Of a stretch of DNA of 64,000 nt, positions 42,094-51,989 are shown one piece after another. The stretch lies in assembly GCF_003073135.1 (NCBI RefSeq), contig NZ_PGDQ01000010.1:124001-188000 (forward strand), written 5' to 3'. This stretch comes from Euzebya rosea (GTDB lineage: Bacteria; Actinomycetota; Nitriliruptoria; Euzebyales; Euzebyaceae). Made by a program: the position numbers and the translations under genes. The notes beneath the pieces were generated by a model. That model was not told the origin of the DNA, did no database searches, and saw only the letters and a list, made by a program, of their open reading frames with translations. Numbering within the stretch: position 1 is the stretch's first letter; each line of letters begins with the position of its first letter.

Positions 42094-43356
42094 ATGCGTT
42101 TCCTCTTCACCTTCAGGCTCATCGGGATGTGTCTGTCCATGGCCGTCTTGGTCGCCGCGTGTGGTGACAGCGCCGACACCCCGACGGCTGCCAGCGACCC
42201 AACGAGCGCGGAGTCAACGGGAGCCGTCGAGACCGATGGGGAAGTAGGGGCCACGACCGCCGTCCGTGGGATCGATGATGACACCATCACCCTTGGGGCC
42301 ATCCTCGACCTGTCGGGTCCCTACAACGCTGCAGGTGTCCTCATGCGGGACGGGGTCGAGGCCTGGGTGCAACAGGTCAACGCCGACGGCGGCGTCCACG
42401 GGCGTCAGGTGGAGGTCATCTACGAGGACAACCAGTCCGACCCCTCGGCAACACTGGCTGCGGCCAACAAGCTGATCTTCAACGACGGAGTCTTCGCGCT
42501 CGCCGGCGTGCACGGTTCGGCGGCCTTCGGCGCGATCCTCGATCTCGTCGAGGAGGAGGAGGTGATCAGCTTCTCGCTGGGGCTATCGGAGGAGATGTAC
42601 AACCCCACCAAGGATCACGTGTTCGTGGCAGCGGTGCCCTACGCCGCCCAGATGGAGCGCGGGGTGCACCACCTGGTGGAGGAGATGGGTGTGGCGCGCC
42701 CCGCGGTCCTGTACCAGGACGATGAGTTCGGCGAGTCCGGGCTGGCCGGCTTCGATGCGGCAGCCGAGGCACTCGGCCTGGAGGTCGCTGCGCGCGAGAC
42801 GTTCGTTCGGGGTAGTGACGACGTCTCTGCCCAGGTGCAGGCCATCATCGACGCTGGCGCCGACGCGGTCGCCTGCGTGTGCATCTACACCCAGTCAGGC
42901 CTGCTGCGTCGCGAGTTGGGGCGTCTGGGCGCCGACGACGTGCCTGCATTCGCCATCAACCCTTCGGTTGGCGCCCCGTACTTCGAGATCGCCGGCGGCA
43001 GTGCGGACAACTTCTTCGCAGCCGACTACTACGCCCACCCCGGGGACCCGACCTACGAGGCAGCCGACGCGGCGGTGCAGGCGGCGCACGGCCGGGCAGC
43101 GGAGACCTTCGATCTCTTCGGGCTGGTCAATACCGCAGTACTGCTGCAGGCAATGCAGGACGCGGCGGAGCTCACCCCCAGCGGTGTGGTCGAGGCCCTT
43201 AACGCCATGGACGGTGTCGAAATCCCCGGCTTCGTCCCACCAGTTGAGTTCGGACCCGATCAGCACGTCGCGAGCCTTGCCAGCGCGGTGTACGCCGCGA
43301 ATCCCGAGGACGGGGACTGGCAGCGGGTGGGGGACCCTGTCGCCCCGGCCGAGTAG
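42094..43356 (+). CDS. LIV-type ABC transporter substrate-binding lipoprotein 1
   Basis: A 420-aa periplasmic-binding-protein-like lipoprotein. Signal peptide and lipobox LVAAC (Cys about residue 23), a T/S/A-rich linker, then ITLGAILDLSGPYNAAGVLMRDGVEAWVQQVNADGGVHGRQVEVIYEDN, split over the first lobe, typical of LivJ/receptor-ligand-binding family 6. It captures the transported acid outside the cell. First gene of the transporter operon; the next gene encodes a CoA ligase. Confidence 0.88.
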   Translation: MRFLFTFRLIGMCLSMAVLVAACGDSADTPTAASDPTSAESTGAVETDGEVGATTAVRGIDDDTITLGAILDLSGPYNAAGVLMRDGVEAWVQQVNADGGVHGRQVEVIYEDNQSDPSATLAAANKLIFNDGVFALAGVHGSAAFGAILDLVEEEEVISFSLGLSEEMYNPTKDHVFVAAVPYAAQMERGVHHLVEEMGVARPAVLYQDDEFGESGLAGFDAAAEALGLEVAARETFVRGSDDVSAQVQAIIDAGADAVACVCIYTQSGLLRRELGRLGADDVPAFAINPSVGAPYFEIAGGSADNFFAADYYAHPGDPTYEAADAAVQAAHGRAAETFDLFGLVNTAVLLQAMQDAAELTPSGVVEALNAMDGVEIPGFVPPVEFGPDQHVASLASAVYAANPEDGDWQRVGDPVAPAE

Positions 43357-43443
43357 GACGGCGGGTCGGAGGCCTCTCCCTCCAGCTGGCCCCCGACCCG
43401 TCCGTCCCTCGACCACCGTCCCAGCCAACACGGGAGTGCACCA

Positions 43444-45351
43444 ATGACCGATCTGGTCGGCTCCGCGACCCGCCCCCCGGCCGGCGGGAACCGCATGGCA
43501 GCCCCAGCACGTGAATCGGCCCATCTCGACCTGGCGTCGCTGACCATCGGTGCGGCTCTTCGCGAACGCGCCGCGCGCAGCCCGAACGACGTCGTCGTGA
43601 GGGAGAAGGATCAGGGGGTCTACCACGCCCACACATGGGCGCAGTACATGGAGGACGTGACCGCACTCGCGTGCGCGATGCGCCGACGCGGACTTCGCCC
43701 CGGGCAGCACGTGGCGGTCATGGGCGACCCGACCTACCGGTTCATGCTTGCCGACGCCGCGGTGATCCTCGCCGGGGGTGTCGCGTTCGGGATATACACC
43801 ACGTGCTCACCGGAGGAGGTCCGCCACCAGATCCGGACTGCAGGGGCCACGATCCTGATCGCGGAGAACCAGGAGTACGTCGACCGGTTCCTCGACGTGT
43901 CCAGCGACTGTCCCACGGTCGACCACGTCATCGTGGACGACACGCGTGCGCTGTTCGGCTATGACGACCACAGGATCGAGTCGTTCGACGACGTACTGGC
44001 CGAAGGTGCGGTGGCCTCGCCGGAGGAACAGGCCGACCTGCTGGACGTGGCCGCGACGGTGTCGGTGGACGACCCGGCAATGCTCATCTTCACGTCGGGC
44101 ACGACGGGACCGTCCAAGGCCGCGATGATCACCCATCGCAACGTGTTGGTGGGCGGTGCGCTGCAGCTCTGCACGGTCTTCCCGGAATTGCACCGCCGGG
44201 GGGAGGTGCGGGTGGTGGCGCACCTCTCGCTCGCACACGCCTTCGAGCGGATCATCGCGCTGTACTCCCCGATCCTGTCACGCATGGTCGTCCACACCGG
44301 CGAGGGGCTGGAGACGCTCTCGACAACGCTGTTTGAGGTCCAGCCCAACATGTTCCACGCCGTCCCCCGTGTCTGGCAGAAGTTGGCGGCCGGGGCGATC
44401 ACCAGCATCGAGCGGGCGGGCGGGATCAAGCAGCGCGCCTACGAGGCCGCTATGCGGGTCGCCAGGCGGCACCGCCGTGCGCCCTCGCCGGCGACGGGGC
44501 TCGCCTACCGACTGGCCAGCCTGCTGGTGTTCCGACCGATGCTGCGGAAGTTCGGACTGGCGAAGGTACGGTTCGGCATCACGGGTGGAACCCACATCCC
44601 ACCTGAGGTCCAGCGCACGTGGCAGCTGTGGGGGGTCAACCTGCTCAATGCCCTCGGGATGACCGAGGTCGGCTTCGTCGCGTTCCAGACCGGGGCGTTC
44701 CCCGAACCGGGAAGCGTCGGGACGCCCGTGCCCGACGTGGAGGTCCGCGTCGCTGAGGACCAGGAGCTGCTGTACCGGGGGCCCGGAGTGTTCACGGGCT
44801 ACCTCAACGAGCCGCAGAAGACCGCTGAGGTCTTCCACGGGGGCTGGTTCGCCAGCGGGGACGTCGGCGAGATCACCCCCGAGGGCCACCTGGTCCTGCG
44901 TGATCGCAAGAAGGACATCATGATCACCGCTGGCGGCAAGAACATCACCCCCAGCCTGATCGAGAACGTGATGAAGGCCAGTCCGTACATCTCCGAGCTG
45001 GTGCTGATCGCCGACGGGCGAAAGTTCCCCACCGCCCTGGTCGAGATCGATCGGACGACCGTGGAGGACTGGGCCCGGGCCAACGGGCACCTCTACACCA
45101 GCTTCGGAAGCCTGACCAGACTACCCGCCGTCGTTCAGCTCATCGAGCAGGAGATCGCCAAGAGCAATGCGGAGTTGGCCCGCGTCGAGCAGGTCAAGCG
45201 CTTCAGGATCATCCCGAAGGAACTTGACCCTGAGGAGGGGGATACCACACCAACCCGCAAGGTTCGCCGCGGGCAGTTCCAGAAGATGTTCCAAGACCTC
45301 GTGGACGACATGTACGCCGAAGAAGCCGCCGAACTCGCGCGGTTCAGCTAG
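43444..45351 (+). CDS. Long-chain-type acyl-CoA synthetase (AMP-dependent)
   Basis: A 635-aa ligase of the long-chain FadD15-like subfamily. Motifs: FTSGTTGPSKAAMITHRN (P-loop), LSLAHAFERI, LNALGMTEVGF, and the hinge DRKKDIMITAGGKNITPSLIEN. Its place inside a transporter operon suggests that the imported acid is trapped as the CoA ester as soon as it enters. GGGAG precedes ATG 43444. Confidence 0.88.
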   Translation: MTDLVGSATRPPAGGNRMAAPARESAHLDLASLTIGAALRERAARSPNDVVVREKDQGVYHAHTWAQYMEDVTALACAMRRRGLRPGQHVAVMGDPTYRFMLADAAVILAGGVAFGIYTTCSPEEVRHQIRTAGATILIAENQEYVDRFLDVSSDCPTVDHVIVDDTRALFGYDDHRIESFDDVLAEGAVASPEEQADLLDVAATVSVDDPAMLIFTSGTTGPSKAAMITHRNVLVGGALQLCTVFPELHRRGEVRVVAHLSLAHAFERIIALYSPILSRMVVHTGEGLETLSTTLFEVQPNMFHAVPRVWQKLAAGAITSIERAGGIKQRAYEAAMRVARRHRRAPSPATGLAYRLASLLVFRPMLRKFGLAKVRFGITGGTHIPPEVQRTWQLWGVNLLNALGMTEVGFVAFQTGAFPEPGSVGTPVPDVEVRVAEDQELLYRGPGVFTGYLNEPQKTAEVFHGGWFASGDVGEITPEGHLVLRDRKKDIMITAGGKNITPSLIENVMKASPYISELVLIADGRKFPTALVEIDRTTVEDWARANGHLYTSFGSLTRLPAVVQLIEQEIAKSNAELARVEQVKRFRIIPKELDPEEGDTTPTRKVRRGQFQKMFQDLVDDMYAEEAAELARFS

Positions 45352-45371
45352 CCCCCGACAGGAGCCACATC

Positions 45372-46706
45372 ATGCGCACGACCCCCTCCCTCCGACCCCT
45401 CCTATTCCTGCTGGTGCTCGCACTCGTGGTCACCGCCTGCAGCGGAACCGAGGACGCCGACCTGACTGAGGACGGCTCGACCACCGAGGACGCCACGGCT
45501 GACGAATCGTCGGCCGCCACCGACGACAGCGCTCAGGAGGCGCCGGCATCGGGCGACCCATACCGGATCGGCTGGCTGACCGACGCCTCATCGGTGACGC
45601 GTGGGACCTACTTCCCGGAGTTCGAGGGCGCACAGCTGTTCGTGCAGCAGCTCAACCAGGCCGGCGGGATCCATGGACGTCCCATCGAGCTGGAGATGCG
45701 CGACATGCAGATCGACCAGGAACTGGCGGTCACGTTGTCCACCGAACTCGTCGACAGCGGGGTCCTGATGCTCGCCGGGGGGACGATCGAGGGGCGGATG
45801 CCCCCGGTCTTCGAGGTCGTGCGCCAAGCTGGCGTTCCGTTCCTGACCGGCCACTCGGCCCGCCCGGACATGTTCCCGCCCGAGCCCGACCCGCTGCTGT
45901 TCACGGTCGGCAACGTGTTCGAGGCCATGTCGGATGCACGCGTGGAACTCTGGCCGCTGGTCTTCGGTGACGAGTTCCCCGACGGGGGGACGGTGTCGTG
46001 CTACATCCACGAAGGCCCCGCGGCGTTCGCCGTGTGCGAGCGGTGGCTGGAGGCACTTGAGGCTGCGACGTCCTGGAGTGCAGGCTCGGTGATCAACGCC
46101 CCCCTCCAGACCTCGGATTTCTCCAGCTTCGTCCAACCGTTGGTCGACGAAGACCCTGATGCGTTCTTCGACATCTCCATCGCCTCCCATGCGATCGGTG
46201 TTGCAGTGGCGGCGCGCAACGCCGGGTACGCCGGACCGATCGCCTTCTCCATGACCGCCACGCCCGAGACCGACATCCAGACGGTTGTGGAGCAGGTCGG
46301 CCCCGACAACATCTGGGCGCTCTCCAACATCACATCCATCGACGAGACCGACGTTCCGGAGATCCAGCAGATCCTGGCCGCGGCCGAGGAGTTCGGCACA
46401 GAGATCACGCCGAACTCTGCAACCGTCAACGGTTGGCTGATGGGCATGGTCATCGCCGACTCCCTTGAGCGTTGCGGGGCCGACTGCGACCCAGCCGGGC
46501 TTCGCGATGCCCTTGAGACCCTCGACCTCGACACCGTTGGACTGACCGGTGGCCCCTTGCGGTTCAGCGAGACCGACCACGTGGGACCACGCTACTGGAC
46601 CGGCTACCGGCTCAATCCTGACACCGGTGTGCTCGAACGGGCGATCGACACGTGGGTGGAGTTCGATTCCGCCACCGATCTGCTGAGTCCGCTGGCCACC
46701 GAGTAG
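45372..46706 (+). CDS. LIV-type ABC transporter substrate-binding lipoprotein 2
   Basis: A 444-aa lipoprotein with lipobox VVTACSG (Cys about residue 24) and a D/E/T-rich linker. The receptor fold begins YRIGWLTDASSVTRGTYFPEFEGAQLFVQQLNQAGGIHGRP. It is clearly distinct from binding protein 1, so the two may feed different substrates into, or belong to different halves of, the duplicated transporter. Confidence 0.87.
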   Translation: MRTTPSLRPLLFLLVLALVVTACSGTEDADLTEDGSTTEDATADESSAATDDSAQEAPASGDPYRIGWLTDASSVTRGTYFPEFEGAQLFVQQLNQAGGIHGRPIELEMRDMQIDQELAVTLSTELVDSGVLMLAGGTIEGRMPPVFEVVRQAGVPFLTGHSARPDMFPPEPDPLLFTVGNVFEAMSDARVELWPLVFGDEFPDGGTVSCYIHEGPAAFAVCERWLEALEAATSWSAGSVINAPLQTSDFSSFVQPLVDEDPDAFFDISIASHAIGVAVAARNAGYAGPIAFSMTATPETDIQTVVEQVGPDNIWALSNITSIDETDVPEIQQILAAAEEFGTEITPNSATVNGWLMGMVIADSLERCGADCDPAGLRDALETLDLDTVGLTGGPLRFSETDHVGPRYWTGYRLNPDTGVLERAIDTWVEFDSATDLLSPLATE

Positions 46707-46754
46707 CCGACGGTCGCGACAGGACGTCTCCGTCAGAAGGGAAGTGCAGGGCCA

Positions 46755-47636
46755 GTGACGTTGCTCATCGACATCCTCAGCCTCGCGGCGACGTACGCGG
46801 TCATGGCGAGCGGCTTCGTGGTCGTCTACCGCACGTCCCGCGTGCTGAACCTGGCACAACCCGGGTTCGTGCTGCTGGCAGGCTACCTCGCGGTAGACCT
46901 GCTCCCGGATGCGGCTGGACGATCGGCGAACCCGTGGGTCCTGCCGTTCGCCGTGGTCAGCCTGCTGCTGGGAGGAGCCGCTGTGGGGGGACTGGTCTAC
47001 TGGGCCCTCATCCGTCCGTTGGCCGGCCAGAGTCGCATCTCGCTCATCATGATGACCCTGGCGATGCTCTTCCTGCTTCAGGCCCTGACCCAGTACATAT
47101 GGTCCGGGGCCAACAGCTTCATCCCTCTACCGGGTAACCAGACCGCACTCGAATTGCTCGGATCCCGAGTCCGGCTCTTCGACCTGGTCGCCATCGGATT
47201 GGGGGCACTCGTGCTCGGCCTGATCGGCGTGCTGTATTCACGATCACGGTTCGGGATCCACATGCGCGCGGTCGCCGAGAACCCTGCGTTGGCCTCCCGC
47301 CGCGGGATCGACATCGACCGTGTCGGCGCGATGTCGTGGGCGCTTGCCACCAGCCTCGCAGTGGTCTCCGCCCTTCTCACCGGCATGCAGTCCCCCGTCT
47401 CCCCCCTGCTGATCGGCGCGACGCTCAAGGGGTTCTCCGTGGCATTGGTGGGTGGCTTGGACAGCCTCGCCGGTATCGCCCCGGCCGCCCTGCTCATCGC
47501 CTTGATGGAGGTTCTCGTCATCCAGTTCGTGGACCAGCAGCTGGGCCAGACCGTCCCTTTCGTGGTGATGCTCGCAGTCCTGATGCTTCGGCCGTGGGGA
47601 CTGCGCGGCACGGTGGAGGAGCTCGACCGTGTCTGA
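46755..47636 (+). CDS. LIV-type ABC permease (LivH-like) 1
   Basis: A 293-aa permease with about eight hydrophobic segments. Contains MASGFVVVYRTSRVLNLAQPGFVLLAGYLAV near the start and the LivH-type MRAVAENPALASRRGIDIDRVGAMSWALA loop. The GTG of the next gene overlaps its end by eight bases. Confidence 0.9.
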   Translation: MTLLIDILSLAATYAVMASGFVVVYRTSRVLNLAQPGFVLLAGYLAVDLLPDAAGRSANPWVLPFAVVSLLLGGAAVGGLVYWALIRPLAGQSRISLIMMTLAMLFLLQALTQYIWSGANSFIPLPGNQTALELLGSRVRLFDLVAIGLGALVLGLIGVLYSRSRFGIHMRAVAENPALASRRGIDIDRVGAMSWALATSLAVVSALLTGMQSPVSPLLIGATLKGFSVALVGGLDSLAGIAPAALLIALMEVLVIQFVDQQLGQTVPFVVMLAVLMLRPWGLRGTVEELDRV

Positions 47637-48738
47637 CGGCATCCTGCATCGTGCCCGCTACGGCACGCCGTATCTCCTCCGCGACCATTCCGACCTGGTC
47701 CGACTCCACCCCTGGTCGATCCACCGGGTCGCGGGATGGGCCCTGCTGGCGATCGTGATCCTCACCCTCCCTTTGGTCGCGTCCTCCTTCTTCGTCAACG
47801 TGGCGAACTTCGTCCTCATCGCCGCGATCGGCGCCCTGGGCCTGCAGGTCGTCACGGGAATGGCCGGCCAGCTCAGCCTGGGTCACGCCGCGTTCCTCGC
47901 CACGGGGGCCTTCCTGGCCGCCGGACTCCATCTGCACCTCTCGGTCCCGTTCTGGCTGGCCTTGCCTGCGGCGGGACTTGCCGGGGCGGCGCTGGGTCTC
48001 GTCTCCGGCCTGCCGGCGTTGCGTCTGCGGGGCCTCTACCTCGGGATCACCACACTCGCCGTCCAGTCGGTCGTCCTGACCGTCGCGCTTCGTTACCAGA
48101 CCTACCTGCAGGACTCGCGCGGGACGGGTGCGGACCTCACCGTCCCCGCACCAACCCTGGGTCCCCTCCTGATGGACGACGCGGTCGCCTGGTACCCGTT
48201 CCTGATCGTATGCACGACCATCGCGGTGGTCTGGACGTCCAACACCAGGCGGTCTGTCCTCGGGAGGGCCTGGGTTGCCGTCCGAGAGGGCGAGGTCGCC
48301 GCGGAGGCTCTCGGTGTGCCGGTCCGAGGAGCCAAGGTGCTCGCATTCGTGATCAGCGGCGCCATCGGCGCGATCGCCGGAGCGATCAGCGCGTACTACT
48401 TCCGCAGCGTGAGCGTCGAGGACTTCGACCTGGTCGTCAGCGTGGAGTACCTGGCCATGATCATCATCGGTGGCTTGGGGACAGTCCAGGGTGCTGTCCT
48501 CGGCGCCGCCTTCGTGACGGCCACCCCCTTCGTCGTGGGCGAACTGGTGCTTCGACTGGGGCTGCAGCCCACACTAGGCCGACACCTGCGGAGCATCGAG
48601 CTCGGCGTGTTCGCGGTTGTCACCGTGGCGTTCCTGCTGTTCGAGCCCCGGGGCCTCAGTGGAACCTGGCGGCGGTTCAGGGCGTACTTCGAGCGCTGGC
48701 CGTACGGGTTCGTGGACGTGCAGAGGAGCCAGCGGTGA
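47629..48738 (+). CDS. LIV-type ABC permease (LivM-like) 1
   Basis: A 369-aa permease with LivM signatures GMAGQLSLGHAAFLATGAFLAAGL and GRAWVAVREGEVAAEALGVPVRGAKVLAFVISGAIGAIAG. The N-terminal 35 residues are a cytoplasmic lead and the C-terminus is basic. Its stop overlaps the ATPase start (GTGA). Confidence 0.9.
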   Translation: MSDGILHRARYGTPYLLRDHSDLVRLHPWSIHRVAGWALLAIVILTLPLVASSFFVNVANFVLIAAIGALGLQVVTGMAGQLSLGHAAFLATGAFLAAGLHLHLSVPFWLALPAAGLAGAALGLVSGLPALRLRGLYLGITTLAVQSVVLTVALRYQTYLQDSRGTGADLTVPAPTLGPLLMDDAVAWYPFLIVCTTIAVVWTSNTRRSVLGRAWVAVREGEVAAEALGVPVRGAKVLAFVISGAIGAIAGAISAYYFRSVSVEDFDLVVSVEYLAMIIIGGLGTVQGAVLGAAFVTATPFVVGELVLRLGLQPTLGRHLRSIELGVFAVVTVAFLLFEPRGLSGTWRRFRAYFERWPYGFVDVQRSQR

Positions 48739-49550
48739 ACGGAGCGACCCCCGCATCGGCAAGCGGGACTCCCATCCTTGAGCTGGAACAGGTCGAGGTG
48801 GTCTACAACAGGCTCGCCACCGCGATCACCGGCGTGACCGTGGAGGTGACGGCTGGTGGCATCACCGCGGTCCTCGGCACCAACGGCGCCGGCAAGACCA
48901 CGACGCTGAAGGCGATCTCGGGCTTCCTCTCCGCCGACAACGCCGACATCGTCGACGGCCGCATCCTCCTCAACGGTGACGACATCACCGGAATGGCGCC
49001 GCATCGGGTGGCCCGCGAGGGGATCGCCCTTGTACCGGAGCGCGACAAGGTCTTCGACACCCTCACAGTGCTTGACAACCTCAGGGCATCTGCCCGCGTG
49101 CCCGACGGGGTGGAGGATGCGTTCGAGGCCTTCCCCCGACTGAAGGCGGTGGAACAGAACCTCGCCGGGTACCTCAGCGGCGGGGAGAAGCAGATGCTCG
49201 CCATGGCCATGGCGTTGTCCACGGGACCAAGTCTGCTGCTGGTTGACGAGCTGTCGTTGGGGCTCGCACCGATGATCGTCAGCACGTTGCTGCACGACCT
49301 TCGGCGAGTGCAACGGTCGAGGGGCATCTCGGTGCTTCTGGTCGAGCAGAACGCCCTTGCCGCCCTCGAGGTCGCGGACTACGGCTATGTGATCGAGGAC
49401 GGGAGGATCGTCTTCGACGGAACCCCGAGCCAACTCCTGGATCACGGCGACATCAAGGAGTTCTACCTGGGCACCGGAAGCGCGGACGTCGCCCGTCGTT
49501 CCTATCGGGACGTCCGACAATATCGACGCAAGCGGAGGTGGTGGGGTTGA
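48735..49550 (+). CDS. LIV-type ABC ATP-binding protein (LivF-like) 1
   Basis: A 271-aa ATPase: Walker A GTNGAGKTT, signature LSGGEKQML, Walker B LLLVDELSLGLAP and VEQN H-loop region. The C-terminal tail (YRDVRQYRRKRRWWG) resembles the tail of the third ATPase of the set, suggesting duplication. Confidence 0.9.
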   Translation: MNGATPASASGTPILELEQVEVVYNRLATAITGVTVEVTAGGITAVLGTNGAGKTTTLKAISGFLSADNADIVDGRILLNGDDITGMAPHRVAREGIALVPERDKVFDTLTVLDNLRASARVPDGVEDAFEAFPRLKAVEQNLAGYLSGGEKQMLAMAMALSTGPSLLLVDELSLGLAPMIVSTLLHDLRRVQRSRGISVLLVEQNALAALEVADYGYVIEDGRIVFDGTPSQLLDHGDIKEFYLGTGSADVARRSYRDVRQYRRKRRWWG

Positions 49551-50371
49551 CCAATCCCATGCTCGAGATCGACCAGGTGACCATCAGGTTCGGGGCCATC
49601 GAGGCAGTAGCGGACGCCACCTTCTCCCTCGGGGACGACGAGTTGCTGGCGCTGATCGGCCCGAACGGCGCAGGCAAGACGGCCTTGCTCAACAGCGTGT
49701 GCGGCATCTACGTGCCGGCCGCCGGCGACGTCCGTGTGAACGGACGCTCAACGGTCGGCTCGGCCCCGGTCGAGATCGCATCCTCGGGCATCGGCAGGGC
49801 GTTCCAGCACGGGGAGTTGTTCAAGGGCCTGACCGTCACCGAGAACCTGCTTGTGGGTCGGACGCCCAAGCTGTGGAGATCCGCGGCGTGGGCAGGGGTG
49901 CGTCTGGGCCCGTACCTGCGGCGAGAGGTTGAGGCAGTCGCCCGCGTGGAGGAGGTCATGGACTTCTTCGAGATCAGCCGGCACCGCACCACACCAGTCG
50001 AGGACCTCCCGTTCGGACTGCAGAAGCTGGTTGGCGTCGCGAGGGCTCTGTGCGGTGATCCCAAGGTGCTGCTGCTCGACGAGCCATCGTCCGGTCTGAC
50101 CCGCCAGGAGAAGGAGGACTTCTCGCGATTCCTGCTCCGCATCAGGCACGACCTGGGCCTTCCGGTCCTGTGGATCGAGCACGACATGCAGATGGTCATG
50201 GACCTCGCCGACCGGATCGTCGTCCTGGACTACGGACGGATCATCGCCGACGGGCCCCCGGACCAGGTCGCGTCCAACCCGGCAGTGATCGATGCCTACC
50301 TTGGCCGACCGATGACCACCTCCGATGCCCCTGCGGCGGCCTCCGTCCGGACTGGGTCGGTGCAACGTTGA
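49547..50371 (+). CDS. LIV-type ABC ATP-binding protein (LivG-like) 1
   Basis: A 274-aa ATPase with Walker A GPNGAGKT, a short FGLQKLVGVARAL signature region in place of LSGGQ, Walker B VLLLDEPSSGL and WIEHDMQMVMDLAD. TTG 49547 is chosen because it overlaps the preceding stop (TTGA), as at 50368; GTG 49538 or ATG 49559 are alternatives. Confidence 0.88.
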   Translation: MTNPMLEIDQVTIRFGAIEAVADATFSLGDDELLALIGPNGAGKTALLNSVCGIYVPAAGDVRVNGRSTVGSAPVEIASSGIGRAFQHGELFKGLTVTENLLVGRTPKLWRSAAWAGVRLGPYLRREVEAVARVEEVMDFFEISRHRTTPVEDLPFGLQKLVGVARALCGDPKVLLLDEPSSGLTRQEKEDFSRFLLRIRHDLGLPVLWIEHDMQMVMDLADRIVVLDYGRIIADGPPDQVASNPAVIDAYLGRPMTTSDAPAAASVRTGSVQR

Positions 50372-51168
50372 GCCTCCTCCACGTCAACAACCTCAAGGTG
50401 ACCTACAACGACGTCGTGCTCGTCCTGCGGGGTCTCTCCTTCCAGGTCCCGGAGGGGTCGGTGGTTGCACTTCTTGGCAGCAACGGGGCTGGAAAGACCA
50501 CCACGCTGAAGGCGCTCACCGGCCTGCTGCGCTACGAGGACGGCGAGGTCGAGGATGGGCAGATGGACTTCGGTGGTGAACCCCTCCGCGGGCTTCCGCC
50601 AGAGCGGATAGTGGATCTGGGACTGTCGCTGGTTCCGCAAGGCAGACGGGTCTTCGAGGACCTGTCGGTCGAGGAGAACCTGCGGATCGGCGGCTTCCGA
50701 CGCCCCGATCAGTCCGAGGTTCGCGGGGAGTGCGAGCTGTTCCTCGGTCAGTTCCCGCGACTCCGTCAGAAACGTCACCAGCCAGCCGGACTGCTCTCCG
50801 GCGGGGAGCAGCAGATGCTCGTGCTTGGTCGGGCCCTCCTGGCACGTCCGAAGTTGCTGTTGCTTGACGAACCCTCCTTGGGGCTCGCCCCGCTCCACGT
50901 CGCCGAGGCCTTCCGCACGCTGCGTCACATCAATCGCGACCTCGGCACCACGATCTTGGTGGTCGAGCAGAACGCCGGCTCCGCCCTGGCGATCGCGGAG
51001 TACTGCTATGTGATGGAGAACGGACGCATCGTCATCGACGGCACCAGCGAGGAGCTACTTGCCAACGAGGACGTGCAGGAGTTCTACCTCGGGATGAGTG
51101 ATCTCGACCAACGACGACGGTACGACGCCGTCAAGGCCTACCGCAGACGAAAGAGGTGGCTCTCATGA
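50368..51168 (+). CDS. LIV-type ABC ATP-binding protein (LivF-like) 2
   Basis: A 266-aa ATPase: GSNGAGKTT, LLSGGEQQML, LLLLDEPSLGLAP, VVEQNAG. TTG 50368 overlaps the preceding stop (TTGA), giving the canonical N-terminus LLHVNNLKVTYNDV. C-terminal tail is again basic (YRRRKRWLS). Confidence 0.9.
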   Translation: MSLLHVNNLKVTYNDVVLVLRGLSFQVPEGSVVALLGSNGAGKTTTLKALTGLLRYEDGEVEDGQMDFGGEPLRGLPPERIVDLGLSLVPQGRRVFEDLSVEENLRIGGFRRPDQSEVRGECELFLGQFPRLRQKRHQPAGLLSGGEQQMLVLGRALLARPKLLLLDEPSLGLAPLHVAEAFRTLRHINRDLGTTILVVEQNAGSALAIAEYCYVMENGRIVIDGTSEELLANEDVQEFYLGMSDLDQRRRYDAVKAYRRRKRWLS

Positions 51169-51989
51169 CCGTTGGACTCAAGGTCCGTGACCTGACCCTC
51201 CACTTGGGTGGGGTGACGGCGCTGAGCAACGTCGACCTGACCGTGCACCCGAGCACCGTGCACGCGCTGATCGGCCCGAACGGTGCCGGGAAGACCAGCT
51301 TCTTCAACTGCATATCGGGCTTCTATCGACCCACACCCACCTCCTCGGTCGTGCTGGGGGAGGACGAGCTCCTTGGCCGGCGGCCCGACCAGGTGGCCCA
51401 GCTCGGCGTCGCCCGGGTCTTTCAGAACGTCGAGCTGTTCGGACGGGCGACGACCTTGCAGAACATGATGATGGGACGTCATCGGCTCATGCGCTCCACG
51501 CTGTTGAGCGATGCCCTCTGGCTGCGTCGTACGCGACGTGAGGAGACGGATCACCGGGCACGTGTGGAGGAGCTCATCGAGTTCCTGGAGATGGAGGACG
51601 TTCGCGATGTCGCGACCTATGACCTGCCCTACGGGATGCAGAAGCGTGTGGAGCTCGGGCGTGCGCTCGCGATGGAACCGCGCCTGTTGCTGTTGGACGA
51701 ACCAGTGGCGGGCATGAACACCGAGGAGAAGGAGGACGTGGCGCGCTTCGTGCTCGACATCAAGCGGCTGCTGAACGTGACGATGATACTCATCGACCAT
51801 GACATGCACTTCGTGATGGACCTCGCCGATCATGTTTCCGTCCTGGAGTTCGGCACGCTCATCGCTGATGGGACTCCTGGCCAGGTGCAAGGCGACGAGC
51901 GGGTGATCGAGGCCTACCTTGGCGGGGCTGAAGGCCTGGACCTGTCCATCGATGGGCAGGACAGCTGGGTTGGGGCGCTACGACGATGA
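51165..51989 (+). CDS. LIV-type ABC ATP-binding protein (LivG-like) 2
   Basis: A 274-aa ATPase: Walker A GPNGAGKT, signature-region LPYGMQKRVELGRAL, Walker B LLLLDEPVAGM, IDHDMHFVMDLADH. ATG 51165 overlaps the previous stop (ATGA); GTG 51156 would add three residues. It completes a four-ATPase set for two permease pairs. Confidence 0.9.
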   Translation: MTVGLKVRDLTLHLGGVTALSNVDLTVHPSTVHALIGPNGAGKTSFFNCISGFYRPTPTSSVVLGEDELLGRRPDQVAQLGVARVFQNVELFGRATTLQNMMMGRHRLMRSTLLSDALWLRRTRREETDHRARVEELIEFLEMEDVRDVATYDLPYGMQKRVELGRALAMEPRLLLLDEPVAGMNTEEKEDVARFVLDIKRLLNVTMILIDHDMHFVMDLADHVSVLEFGTLIADGTPGQVQGDERVIEAYLGGAEGLDLSIDGQDSWVGALRR